Below are positions 1 through 5,364 of a DNA stretch of 10,267 nt, piece by piece; the first letter of the stretch is position 1, and each line of letters starts with the position of its first letter. The notes under the pieces were generated by a model, which was given only the letters and a program-made list of their open reading frames with translations, ran no database searches and was not told the origin of the DNA. Source of the DNA: Clostridia bacterium (GTDB lineage: Bacteria > Bacillota_A > Clostridia > Oscillospirales > CAG-272); the NCBI GenBank assembly GCA_017462445.1, contig JAFTRB010000026.1, forward strand, positions 1 through 10,267. The letters are read 5' to 3'. Position numbers and translations under genes: made by a program.

Positions 1-2
1 AG

Positions 3-260
3 ATTAAGTCCATCGAGGTGGCAAGGGCGCTTGGCTTTAATATCACCGAGACCGAGATTACCGATGAAAGCGGCGTGGTTACGGCTGTAGAATACGAGAT
101 CGACTTCACAGGCAAGAGCGCAGAGGAGGTTAAGCTTATCACCGAGAACCTCAAGTATATCGAGTACCTCGATAAGTGGGACGGCAAGCTTCCCTCGGTT
201 ATGGCGGGCGACTCTGCAAGCATTCTTATCCCCACCGAGCCCGACTCCACCACTCCCTAA
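3..260 (+). CDS. C-terminal end of a larger protein, possibly SPFH/band-7 (prohibitin-like)
   Basis: The reading frame is open from the window edge to a TAA at 258-260, so the N-terminus lies outside the window. A GTG at 18 has no ribosome binding site and is probably internal. The visible 85 residues contain an acidic, beta-rich stretch and then a helix followed by the motif KWDGKLPSVMAGDSASILIP. A helix followed by KW(D/N)GxLPxVxGG near the C-terminus is a common ending of SPFH/prohibitin-type membrane-scaffold proteins, so that family is my best guess. I see no catalytic motif or membrane segment in this fragment. The host-like GC-ending codons contrast with the AT-rich genes that follow. 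The assignment rests on the tail motif alone; a phage-type or other protein with a similar tail is possible. Confidence 0.5.
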   Translation: MKSIEVARALGFNITETEITDESGVVTAVEYEIDFTGKSAEEVKLITENLKYIEYLDKWDGKLPSVMAGDSASILIPTEPDSTTP

Positions 261-312
261 ATTTAACACGCCCCCTCCAAAGGAGGGCGCAAAGCAAACA
301 ATTATTTCCATA

Positions 313-342
313 AAAAGGAGCAGACTGCGGTCTGCTCCTTTT
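313..342. terminator. Bidirectional intrinsic terminator
   Basis: A perfect 13-bp stem (AAAAGGAGCAGAC paired with GTCTGCTCCTTTT) encloses a TGCG loop. T-rich ends on both strands let it stop the gene ending at 260 and the minus-strand regulator ending at 386. A weaker CCCTCC/GGAGGG hairpin at 273-287 lacks a T tract. Confidence 0.9.
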
Positions 343-385
343 GGTTATATCATAGAAATAGGTGCAATATCAAGTTAGAGCCTAC

Positions 386-622
386 TTAGTTAAATGTGTC
401 GGAAGTCTCACCATACTCGTGCCCGTTTATTAAAAAATCAATAGAGACACCAAAATATTTTGACATTTTTCTAAGCATTTCTATATCAGGGCTTCTCTTT
501 CCATTTTCATAATGCGAAAGAGCTTCTCTACTCAGATTTAAATCTAACGCCACCTTCAATTGACTGTATTTTTTATGTCGTCTAATTAATTTTAGACCAA
601 CAAGTCCCAAAGAATTTTTCAT
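386..622 (-). CDS. XRE-family helix-turn-helix regulator, small
   Basis: This 78-residue protein is essentially one Cro/C1-type helix-turn-helix domain. The recognition region is visible as QLKVALDLNLSREALSHYEN followed by GKRSPDIEMLRKMSKYFGVS and the FLINGH turn, which is the standard XRE pattern. There is no effector or oligomerisation domain, so it most likely binds DNA as a simple dimer. I start it at ATG 622 because GGAGAG lies a few bases upstream; the longer frame from TTG 634 would run through that ribosome binding site. The gene diverges from the glycine-zipper gene at 724, and four palindromic half-sites lie in the roughly 100-base gap. Control of both directions is the likely role (inference). 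Codons are AT-rich, unlike feoB or the kinase gene. Confidence 0.88.
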   Translation of the reverse strand: MKNSLGLVGLKLIRRHKKYSQLKVALDLNLSREALSHYENGKRSPDIEMLRKMSKYFGVSIDFLINGHEYGETSDTFN

Positions 623-650
623 ATTTCTCTCCAAAATTTTGTGAAATCCC

Positions 651-679
651 GTGACTTTATTGTAACAAAATGTTACAAT
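651..679 (+). promoter_or_regulatory. Candidate promoter for the small-membrane-protein operon
   Basis: GTGACT (651-656) and TACAAT (674-679) are separated by 17 bases and could be -35 and -10 elements reading toward the gene at 724. The -35 is a weak match. The -10 lies inside the first palindrome, which would fit repression by occlusion. The promoter for the minus-strand regulator could not be fixed. Confidence 0.35.
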
Positions 680-701
680 GATAATGTTACAATTTGTAAC
701 A
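659..701. promoter_or_regulatory. Double-palindrome operator between divergent genes
   Basis: Two inverted repeats sit side by side. The first (659-679) has 9-base arms ATTGTAACA and TGTTACAAT around AAA. The second (685-701) has 8-base arms TGTTACAA and TTGTAACA around one T. Four GTAACA/TGTTAC half-sites result, and ATGTTACAAT is directly repeated 14 bases apart. The arrangement is typical of phage-repressor-like operators bound by XRE proteins. The adjacent regulator at 386-622 is the obvious candidate ligand (inference). Confidence 0.72.
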
Positions 702-723
702 ATATAAAAAATTGGAGAGGAAA

Positions 724-960
724 ATGAACAACTTAGGTAAAGGTTTACTCAGTGGATTGATTCTTGGCGCTGTTGCCGGAGCAAAGATGGGCTCTCATGT
801 GGGAATAGCTTTTGGCAGACTCGGCGCTATAGCCGGTACTATTCCCGGGGCTATTCTTGGCGGAATCGCCGGTGCTTTAGGTGGGGCAAAAATTGGAGAA
901 GAGATTGATAGACACGAAAATAATAAGTGCAACAGGCATCGACTGAACTCCGGCAAATAA
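724..960 (+). CDS. Small glycine-zipper membrane protein
   Basis: This 78-residue protein is almost entirely hydrophobic and glycine-rich between residues about 5 and 58, with many GxxxG spacings (GLLSG, GAVAG, GRLGAIAG, GAILGGIAGALGG). It ends in a charged tail (EEIDRHENNKCNRHR). Glycine zippers of this kind pack two membrane helices tightly, as in 2TM glycine-zipper proteins, some bacteriocins and pore-forming peptides. I start it at ATG 724, preceded by GGAGAGG; the TTG at 712 overlaps that ribosome binding site. No signal peptide or double-glycine leader is evident. It is the first gene downstream of the palindromic operator and probably leads an operon with the next two genes, with no terminator seen between 960 and 1022. 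Function is unknown; bacteriocin-like, holin-like and stress-protein roles are all possible. Confidence 0.75.
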   Translation: MNNLGKGLLSGLILGAVAGAKMGSHVGIAFGRLGAIAGTIPGAILGGIAGALGGAKIGEEIDRHENNKCNRHRLNSGK

Positions 961-1021
961 TAGTCAAACTATATTTAAGCGTTTCATTGGCATAGCGATA
1001 TCTTAAGAAGCGAGGGGTTGT

Positions 1022-1342
1022 ATGGGTTTTATTTATATAGTAATTTTAGTGGTGTTGATAGTTTGGTGTGTAGAAACCGTACAGTCAGGTAATAAATTCA
1101 GAGACTCATCGAGGCGTATTCAACAAGGAATGACCGTTAAAGATGTAGTTGGAATAATGGGACCTCCAAGCTTTCAAAAGCAACATTTGAATGGGAGCTT
1201 TGAATATGTATATGAGAAAAGCGAATGGAAGGGCTGGTTTAGAGGCGGCACGGCAGTTCGCCGTATGGAAGTTGTTTTTGATCCTAACGGGATTGTGATT
1301 TCTGTCGGTAGAAATGAAAATTGCGATAAATCGGGTTGGTGA
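1022..1342 (+). CDS. Membrane-anchored protein with BamE/SmpA-like fold
   Basis: This 106-residue protein starts at ATG 1022 with GAGGGG a few bases upstream. Residues about 3-20 form one hydrophobic membrane anchor. Residues about 33-97 show the pattern of the SmpA/OmlA (BamE) fold: an amphipathic start GMTVKDVVGIMGPP, an aromatic strand FEYVYE, and a closing strand MEVVFDPNGIVISV. In Proteobacteria this fold assists outer-membrane protein assembly. Gram-positive relatives are single-pass proteins of unknown function, so the fold does not imply the Bam pathway here. A lipobox is not convincing; Cys16 lies inside the hydrophobic stretch. The stop codon abuts the next gene, which indicates co-translation. 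Codon use is AT-rich like its neighbours. Confidence 0.72.
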   Translation: MGFIYIVILVVLIVWCVETVQSGNKFRDSSRRIQQGMTVKDVVGIMGPPSFQKQHLNGSFEYVYEKSEWKGWFRGGTAVRRMEVVFDPNGIVISVGRNENCDKSGW

Positions 1343-1343
1343 T

Positions 1344-1967
1344 ATGAAAGAACTAAATTTGAAGGATAAAACTAATAATAGGTTAGCGATTCTTTTAATA
1401 GGGCTAGGATTGGTCGCTATTTTGGTGTTTTATTTTAGTGGGCACTCTATCTTTATTACAAAAAGCAGAACCTCATCTTATATCGCTTCTTCAAGCACGA
1501 CCATCTATGAAACAGAAGAGGCACTATATAGCCGACCTTCAACTTATAAAACAACCGTCATTGATGCAAATAAAAATGTTTGGTTGGGCTACGCGGAGGA
1601 TAATGGGGAATGCTATTATTGTCTTCACGCACAAACAGGTGTTCGTTCCAAATCGTCTAATCAGGTTGTTATGAAGGTCGAGCTTGTATTCACCGAGGAG
1701 GAGTGGAGAAGTGGAAACAGCCTCTTAGGATATGCGGTCTTTTATGACCAAAGCAAATCCTTTTACAATTTTGAAGCTATATATAGGATATATGTCTCTA
1801 TCAACAACGAAAGAGTTCTTAGCTCTAACATTAGTGTTCTTAAACTGACGAGTGCAATGACAGATTCATTGTATGATAGTCAGTCTTCAATTTTTATGCG
1901 AGAAATGATTACCTCCTTTGATGAGTTTCTTGATTATAACAACATAAGAGAATTCAATCGTAGATAA
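1344..1967 (+). CDS. Single-pass membrane protein of unknown function
   Basis: I do not recognise this protein. From ATG 1344 it is 207 residues long, with a charged cytoplasmic start (MKELNLKDKTNNR), one hydrophobic helix at residues about 14-31, and then a roughly 175-residue extracytoplasmic part. That part is Ser/Thr-rich at first and then mixed alpha/beta, with a CYYC motif near the middle. The start is uncertain: ATG 1314 is in frame and would overlap the upstream gene by 29 bases, but both candidates have weak ribosome binding sites. I prefer 1344 because TGATATG places it one base after the upstream stop, allowing translational coupling. It is the last gene of the AT-rich block and is followed by a strong bidirectional terminator. 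Confidence 0.72.
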   Translation: MKELNLKDKTNNRLAILLIGLGLVAILVFYFSGHSIFITKSRTSSYIASSSTTIYETEEALYSRPSTYKTTVIDANKNVWLGYAEDNGECYYCLHAQTGVRSKSSNQVVMKVELVFTEEEWRSGNSLLGYAVFYDQSKSFYNFEAIYRIYVSINNERVLSSNISVLKLTSAMTDSLYDSQSSIFMREMITSFDEFLDYNNIREFNRR

Positions 1968-1996
1968 TCTTTAAGAAAACTGAATTACAAAAACTT

Positions 1997-2036
1997 AAAA
2001 AGGTTGCTAAAACCATTCGGTAATAGCAACCTTTTT
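1997..2036. terminator. Bidirectional intrinsic terminator
   Basis: The stem AAAAAGGTTGCTA pairs with TAGCAACCTTTTT across a 14-base loop. It separates the convergent genes ending at 1967 (plus) and 2047 (minus), and T tracts are present on both strands. Confidence 0.88.
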
Positions 2037-2046
2037 GTATTTTTCT

Positions 2047-2418
2047 TTATATTCTTCTCTCATCAACAAATTTCTTGATAGCGGCGAAGGACTCGTCGGA
2101 CAGGTGATGCTCCATTTTGCAGGCGTCCGTAGTGGCGATCTCCTCGGGAACTCCCAGGCTGATAAGCAGATCCGACAGCAGCTTGTGGCGCGAGTACATT
2201 CTTTTTGCAACCTCCAACCCAGCCTCTGTCAGGGATAGGTAGCCGTCCTTGTCAACATTGACATAGCCACCGCTCTTAAGCAGACCTATCGCTCGGCTAA
2301 CGCTGGGCTTGGAAAAGCCCATATGCTCGGAGACGTCAATGCTCCTGACATTTGCCTTCTCGCTTGTCAGCACATATATTGTTTCGATATACATTTCACC
2401 GGATTCCTGAAGCTGCAT
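2047..2418 (-). CDS. DtxR/MntR-family metal-dependent regulator, predicted iron-sensing
   Basis: This 123-residue protein has an N-terminal winged helix (residues about 5-65, including SIDVSEHMGFSKPSVSRAIG) followed by the metal-binding dimerisation helices (RHKLLSDLL, then DACKMEHHLS). By alignment with DtxR and MntR, the metal ligands would be Met9, Glu12, His78, Cys100, Glu103 and His104. Met9 and Cys100 match the iron-responsive DtxR/IdeR residues; MntR has Asp and Glu at these positions. The DtxR ancillary-site residues are not all kept (Ser82 and Thr96 at those positions). There is no C-terminal SH3-like domain, and at 123 residues it is slightly shorter than MntR. ATG 2418 follows AAGGAG. 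It diverges from feoA, so iron-dependent repression of the feo genes is the natural role (inference). Confidence 0.88.
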   Translation of the reverse strand: MQLQESGEMYIETIYVLTSEKANVRSIDVSEHMGFSKPSVSRAIGLLKSGGYVNVDKDGYLSLTEAGLEVAKRMYSRHKLLSDLLISLGVPEEIATTDACKMEHHLSDESFAAIKKFVDERRI

Positions 2419-2465
2419 TGTTATCTCCTTTCCCTTAAGATATTAATAAAGGTTGATACTATAAA

Positions 2466-2484
2466 GTATAATATACTATTATAC
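2466..2484. promoter_or_regulatory. AT-rich palindrome downstream of the regulator promoter
   Basis: GTATAATA and TATTATAC form 8-base inverted arms around three bases. Its place just after the -10 suits an autoregulatory operator. Its sequence differs from the GTTAGC palindromes at feoA and feoB, so a different binding mode or a chance AT-rich repeat cannot be excluded. Confidence 0.35.
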
Positions 2485-2486
2485 AT

Positions 2487-2515
2487 AGCATACCATATTT
2501 AAGTATAAAAATCAA
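2487..2515 (-). promoter_or_regulatory. Candidate promoter of the metal regulator gene
   Basis: On the minus strand TTGATT (2515-2510) and TATGCT (2492-2487) are separated by exactly 17 bases and read toward the regulator start at 2418. The palindrome at 2466-2484 follows the -10 directly. Confidence 0.5.
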
Positions 2516-2637
2516 GCGAATATTTTATTTTGTAAGCCTCCTTTGGCAAAATATACAAAAAGTACATAAATAATTCCATAAATCGTAAGAATTATCACCC
2601 AATTTTGCAAAATGGCGGAGAAATAATTAAAAAGCAC

Positions 2638-2666
2638 TTGACTTTTTAGCTTCGGAAGAGTATTAT
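2638..2666 (+). promoter_or_regulatory. feoA promoter
   Basis: TTGACT (2638-2643) and TATTAT (2661-2666) are separated by 17 bases, close to sigma-A consensus. Transcription would start near 2673, immediately before the palindrome at 2674-2689, leaving a leader of about 40 bases before feoA. Confidence 0.75.
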
Positions 2667-2673
2667 ATATACG

Positions 2674-2689
2674 GTTAGCAGATGCTAAC
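2674..2689. promoter_or_regulatory. Iron-box-like operator in front of feoA
   Basis: GTTAGCA and TGCTAAC form a perfect inverted repeat with a two-base centre, just downstream of the feoA -10. The core GTTAGC/GCTAAC half-sites resemble those of DtxR-family operators. A nearly identical 16-base copy lies before feoB. Binding by the adjacent DtxR-type protein is inferred. Confidence 0.72.
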
Positions 2690-2714
2690 TCAAAAGAAAA
2701 ATGTGAGGTGTGCT

Positions 2715-2936
2715 ATGACATTGCGTAATGCGCAAGAGGGCGTTGAGTATATCATTAAGTCGATAGAGACCTTTGACGAGGAGCTTGATTCCTTCCTGTT
2801 TTCACTTGGGTGTTATAGCGGTGAGCCGATAACGGTTATCGCATTCCGTAGGGGAGGATGCACCGTTGCCATTAAGGACGGTAGATACAATATCGACCTC
2901 CAGCTTGCCGATGCCATCCTCGTTGAAGAAAAATAA
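2715..2936 (+). CDS. feoA: Ferrous iron transport accessory protein FeoA
   Basis: FeoA is a small cytoplasmic SH3-like beta-barrel protein that works with the FeoB permease. The 73 residues match the usual FeoA length and pattern: a variable start, SLGCYSGEPITVIAFRRGGCTVAIKDGRYNIDLQLADAILVEE, which is the G-(x)-I-x-V strand series ending in an L-x-x-x-A-x-x-I-x-V helix/strand. I start it at ATG 2715, preceded by GAGGTG at 2705-2710. An in-frame ATG at 2682 lies inside the operator palindrome and has no ribosome binding site. Transcription comes from the promoter at 2638-2666 under probable iron control. A hairpin overlapping the stop codon may end part of the transcripts before feoB. Confidence 0.87.
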   Translation: MTLRNAQEGVEYIIKSIETFDEELDSFLFSLGCYSGEPITVIAFRRGGCTVAIKDGRYNIDLQLADAILVEEK

Positions 2937-2958
2937 TCCCTCCTTGGATTATTTTTTT
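2931..2958 (+). terminator. Weak intrinsic terminator after feoA
   Basis: AAATAATCC pairs with GGATTATTT around a six-base loop and is followed by a run of T. It begins in the last codons of feoA. The stem is AT-rich, so partial read-through into feoB is likely. Confidence 0.65.
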
Positions 2959-2965
2959 ACCCCTT

Positions 2966-2983
2966 AGTTAGCAGAGGCTAACT
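2966..2983. promoter_or_regulatory. Second iron-box-like operator, in front of feoB
   Basis: AGTTAGC and GCTAACT form inverted arms around AGAG. The central 16 bases differ at one position from the palindrome at 2674-2689. It lies between the feoA terminator and the feoB ribosome binding site. A possible promoter just upstream is TTGAAG (2923-2928) with GATTAT (2947-2952); this is weak. Confidence 0.7.
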
Positions 2984-3029
2984 GCTTAAGCTTCGATTAA
3001 AAAAATAAAAATATATGGAGGAATCCAAA

Positions 3030-5069
3030 ATGAGAATTGCATTGGCGGGAAATCCGAATAGCGGAAAGACCACGATGTACAACGCCCTGACCGGCAGAAG
3101 CGAAAAGGTCGGCAACTGGGCAGGTGTTACCGTTGATAAAATGGAGCACCCGATCAAGAGCGGTTACTGTGGCGGAGTAGAGGATCTTATTGCGGTCGAT
3201 CTGCCCGGCGCATACTCAATGTCGCCCTTTACCTCGGAGGAGAGCATAACCTCGTCCTATGTAAGAGAGGAGCATCCTGATGTAATTATCAACATCGTTG
3301 ATGCCACCAACCTGAGCCGCAGCCTCTTCTTCACAACTCAGCTGCTTGAGCTCGGCATTCCTGTGGTTGTTGCGCTTAACAAGTCCGACTCCAACAACAA
3401 GAAGGGCAATGCAATTGATGCAAAGGAGCTTTCCACCCTGCTTGGCTGTCCTGTGGTAGAGACCACCGCCACCGCGGCAAAGGGAATGGCAGAGGTTGTA
3501 AAGGCTGCGGTTTCCGTGGTCGGTCAGGAGCAGAAGGCACCCTACACCCAGGGGGATATAGACCTTAGCGACAAGGCCACAGTTGAGGCTGCTGACAGAA
3601 AGAGATTTGACTTTGTAAACGGCATCGTTGCCAAGGTTGAGAAGAGAAAGACTCTCTCAAATCAAAAGAATTTCCAGGATAAGGTAGACGAGATACTTAC
3701 AAACAAATGGTTCGGTATTCCAATCTTTGCAGTAATTATGTTTGCCGTGTTCTGGATTTCCCAGTCCGGCCCCGCAGTTTGGCTTGCAGATTGGCTTGTA
3801 GGTCTGCTTGAGATGGGACAGGAGGCTGTTGCGAACGCTCTTAGCTCGGACAGCATTTGGGCGTCTATCCTTGTTGACGGTATTATAGGCGGATTTATCG
3901 CCATAGTTGGCTTCCTCCCTCTCGTTATGATAATGTATTTCCTCATCGCGCTTCTTGAGGATTGCGGCTATATGGCAAGAGCTACGGTTGTTCTTGATCC
4001 GATATTTAAGAAGGTTGGCCTTTCCGGTAAGTCGGTTATCCCCTTCGTTATCGGCACAGGCTGCGCTATCCCCGGTGTTATGGCTTGCCGAACCATTCGT
4101 AACGAAAGAGAGCGAATGGCAACCGCAATGCTCACTCCCTTCATGCCCTGCGGAGCAAAGCTTCCCGTTATAGCCCTCTTTGCAGGCGTGTTCTTTGGCG
4201 ACTCCCCCGTGGTCGGTACTCTTATGTACTTCATGGGTATTGTAATTATTCTCATTGGCGCCCTTCTTGTAAACCTTCTTACAGGTAACAATAGGCGCAA
4301 GTCCTTCTTTATCATCGAGCTTCCCGAGTACAAGGCTCCCTCGCTCTGGCGCGCTATCGTTTCTATGTGCCAGAGAGGCTGGTCCTACATAGTAAAGGCG
4401 GGAACAATTATCCTTGTATGTAACTTTGTTGTCCATGTAATGCAGAACTTTAACTGGGCGTTCCAGATTGTGGACGAGGGCGCAGCGAATACCTCCATTC
4501 TTGCGACCATCGCGACTCCCTTCGCTTACATATTCGCTCCCGTTTTCGGCTATGTTTCCTGGCAGCTTGCAGCAGCAGCTATAACCGGTTTTATCGCAAA
4601 GGAGAATGTTGTAGGAACTCTTGCAGTGTGCTTTGGTATCACAAACCTTATCAATATTGACGAGCTTGCCATCGAGGGTGGCGCGGAGATTTCCGAGATC
4701 GCTATGGCCTTCGGTACAGGTAGCGGCGCTCCTATGACGGCTGCTTGCGCCTTGGCGTTCCTGATGTTCAATCTCTTCACTCCCCCCTGCTTCGCGGCAA
4801 TCGGTGCTATGAACTCCGAGATTAACAACAAGAAGTGGTTCTGGGCGGGCATCGGCCTTCAGTTTGCCGTAGGCTACTCTGTTGGCTTCCTTGTAAACTT
4901 CTTCGGCACGCTCTTCACCGGTGCAGGCTTTGTCACCGCTTGGGCGCCCATCGTCGGTTGGGTAATCTTTGGCGCGATCGTCGCCCTCTTCACCGTCCTC
5001 ATTGTAAAAAAGCAACGAGAGGTTAAGGCAGAAGCGGAGCGCAAGGCGAGAGGAGGGGCTAAAGTATAA
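3030..5069 (+). CDS. feoB: Ferrous iron permease FeoB with N-terminal G domain
   Basis: FeoB imports Fe(II) across the cytoplasmic membrane. The 679-residue product has an N-terminal GTPase domain: G1 GNPNSGKTT (7-15), the G2 Thr in WAGVTVDK (Thr34), G3 DLPG (57-60) and G4 NKSD (117-120). A helical spacer domain and a polytopic membrane part follow from about residue 230. The two Gate-type regions are visible, including GCAIPGVMACRTIRNERER with MPCGAKLPV, and FTPPCFAAIGAM near the end. I start it at ATG 3030 because GGAGG lies at 3017-3021; the in-frame ATG at 3015 overlaps that site. Length is near the family norm. The gene lies between an iron-box-like palindrome and a Cys-rich partner that begins one base after its stop, so co-translation with the latter is likely. 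Confidence 0.97.
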   Translation: MRIALAGNPNSGKTTMYNALTGRSEKVGNWAGVTVDKMEHPIKSGYCGGVEDLIAVDLPGAYSMSPFTSEESITSSYVREEHPDVIINIVDATNLSRSLFFTTQLLELGIPVVVALNKSDSNNKKGNAIDAKELSTLLGCPVVETTATAAKGMAEVVKAAVSVVGQEQKAPYTQGDIDLSDKATVEAADRKRFDFVNGIVAKVEKRKTLSNQKNFQDKVDEILTNKWFGIPIFAVIMFAVFWISQSGPAVWLADWLVGLLEMGQEAVANALSSDSIWASILVDGIIGGFIAIVGFLPLVMIMYFLIALLEDCGYMARATVVLDPIFKKVGLSGKSVIPFVIGTGCAIPGVMACRTIRNERERMATAMLTPFMPCGAKLPVIALFAGVFFGDSPVVGTLMYFMGIVIILIGALLVNLLTGNNRRKSFFIIELPEYKAPSLWRAIVSMCQRGWSYIVKAGTIILVCNFVVHVMQNFNWAFQIVDEGAANTSILATIATPFAYIFAPVFGYVSWQLAAAAITGFIAKENVVGTLAVCFGITNLINIDELAIEGGAEISEIAMAFGTGSGAPMTAACALAFLMFNLFTPPCFAAIGAMNSEINNKKWFWAGIGLQFAVGYSVGFLVNFFGTLFTGAGFVTAWAPIVGWVIFGAIVALFTVLIVKKQREVKAEAERKARGGAKV

Positions 5070-5070
5070 T

Positions 5071-5253
5071 ATGAACCCAATTGATTTTGTAATAATTGGC
5101 TTGATTGCCCTGATAATAGGCGGCGCTGTTGCCTATATTATTAAAGCTAAAAAGAGCGGAAAAAAATGCATCGGTTGCCCCGATTCATCCTCCTGCTCAG
5201 GTCATTGCTCCTCCTGCTCCTGCGGCTGTGGCGGAGAGGAAAAGGAAAAATAA
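5071..5253 (+). CDS. FeoB-associated Cys-rich membrane protein
   Basis: This 60-residue protein has one N-terminal membrane helix (residues about 5-25), a basic patch KAKKSGKK, and then a short Cys-rich tail with seven cysteines spaced as CxxC, CxxxC, CxxCxCxC. This matches the FeoB-associated Cys-rich membrane protein family found directly after feoB in many Firmicutes. A role in handling or delivering Fe(II) at the permease is proposed for the family but not established. It begins one base after the feoB stop, so it is translationally coupled, and it is closed by a strong terminator. The tail ends in EEKEK. Confidence 0.9.
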   Translation: MNPIDFVIIGLIALIIGGAVAYIIKAKKSGKKCIGCPDSSSCSGHCSSCSCGCGGEEKEK

Positions 5254-5257
5254 GCCT

Positions 5258-5293
5258 ATATTGCCTCGACATTTGTCGAGGCAATATTTTTTT
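5258..5293 (+). terminator. Strong terminator of the feo operon
   Basis: A perfect 13-bp stem (ATATTGCCTCGAC with GTCGAGGCAATAT) around an ATTT loop is followed by a run of T. Confidence 0.92.
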
Positions 5294-5295
5294 GG

Positions 5296-5324
5296 TTGAC
5301 AAAGCGCGTTTATTGTTGTAAAAT
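5296..5324 (+). promoter_or_regulatory. Promoter of the exonuclease gene
   Basis: TTGACA (5296-5301) and TAAAAT (5319-5324) with a 17-base spacer is nearly perfect sigma-A consensus. It begins three bases after the T tract of the feo terminator. Confidence 0.8.
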
Positions 5325-5364
5325 AGATATATTCTTGTGAAAGGGGGCGAATGTTGTCGGTTCT

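Noticed and set aside
2682..2714. Upstream ATG as an alternative feoA start
   Set aside because: It lies within the operator palindrome and has no ribosome binding site; ATG 2715 has GAGGTG in front.
3657..5015. Long minus-strand open frame opposite feoB (452 codons)
   Set aside because: It lies wholly within the well-supported feoB gene, its translation has no coherent domain or hydrophobic pattern, and it is explained by feoB codon bias.
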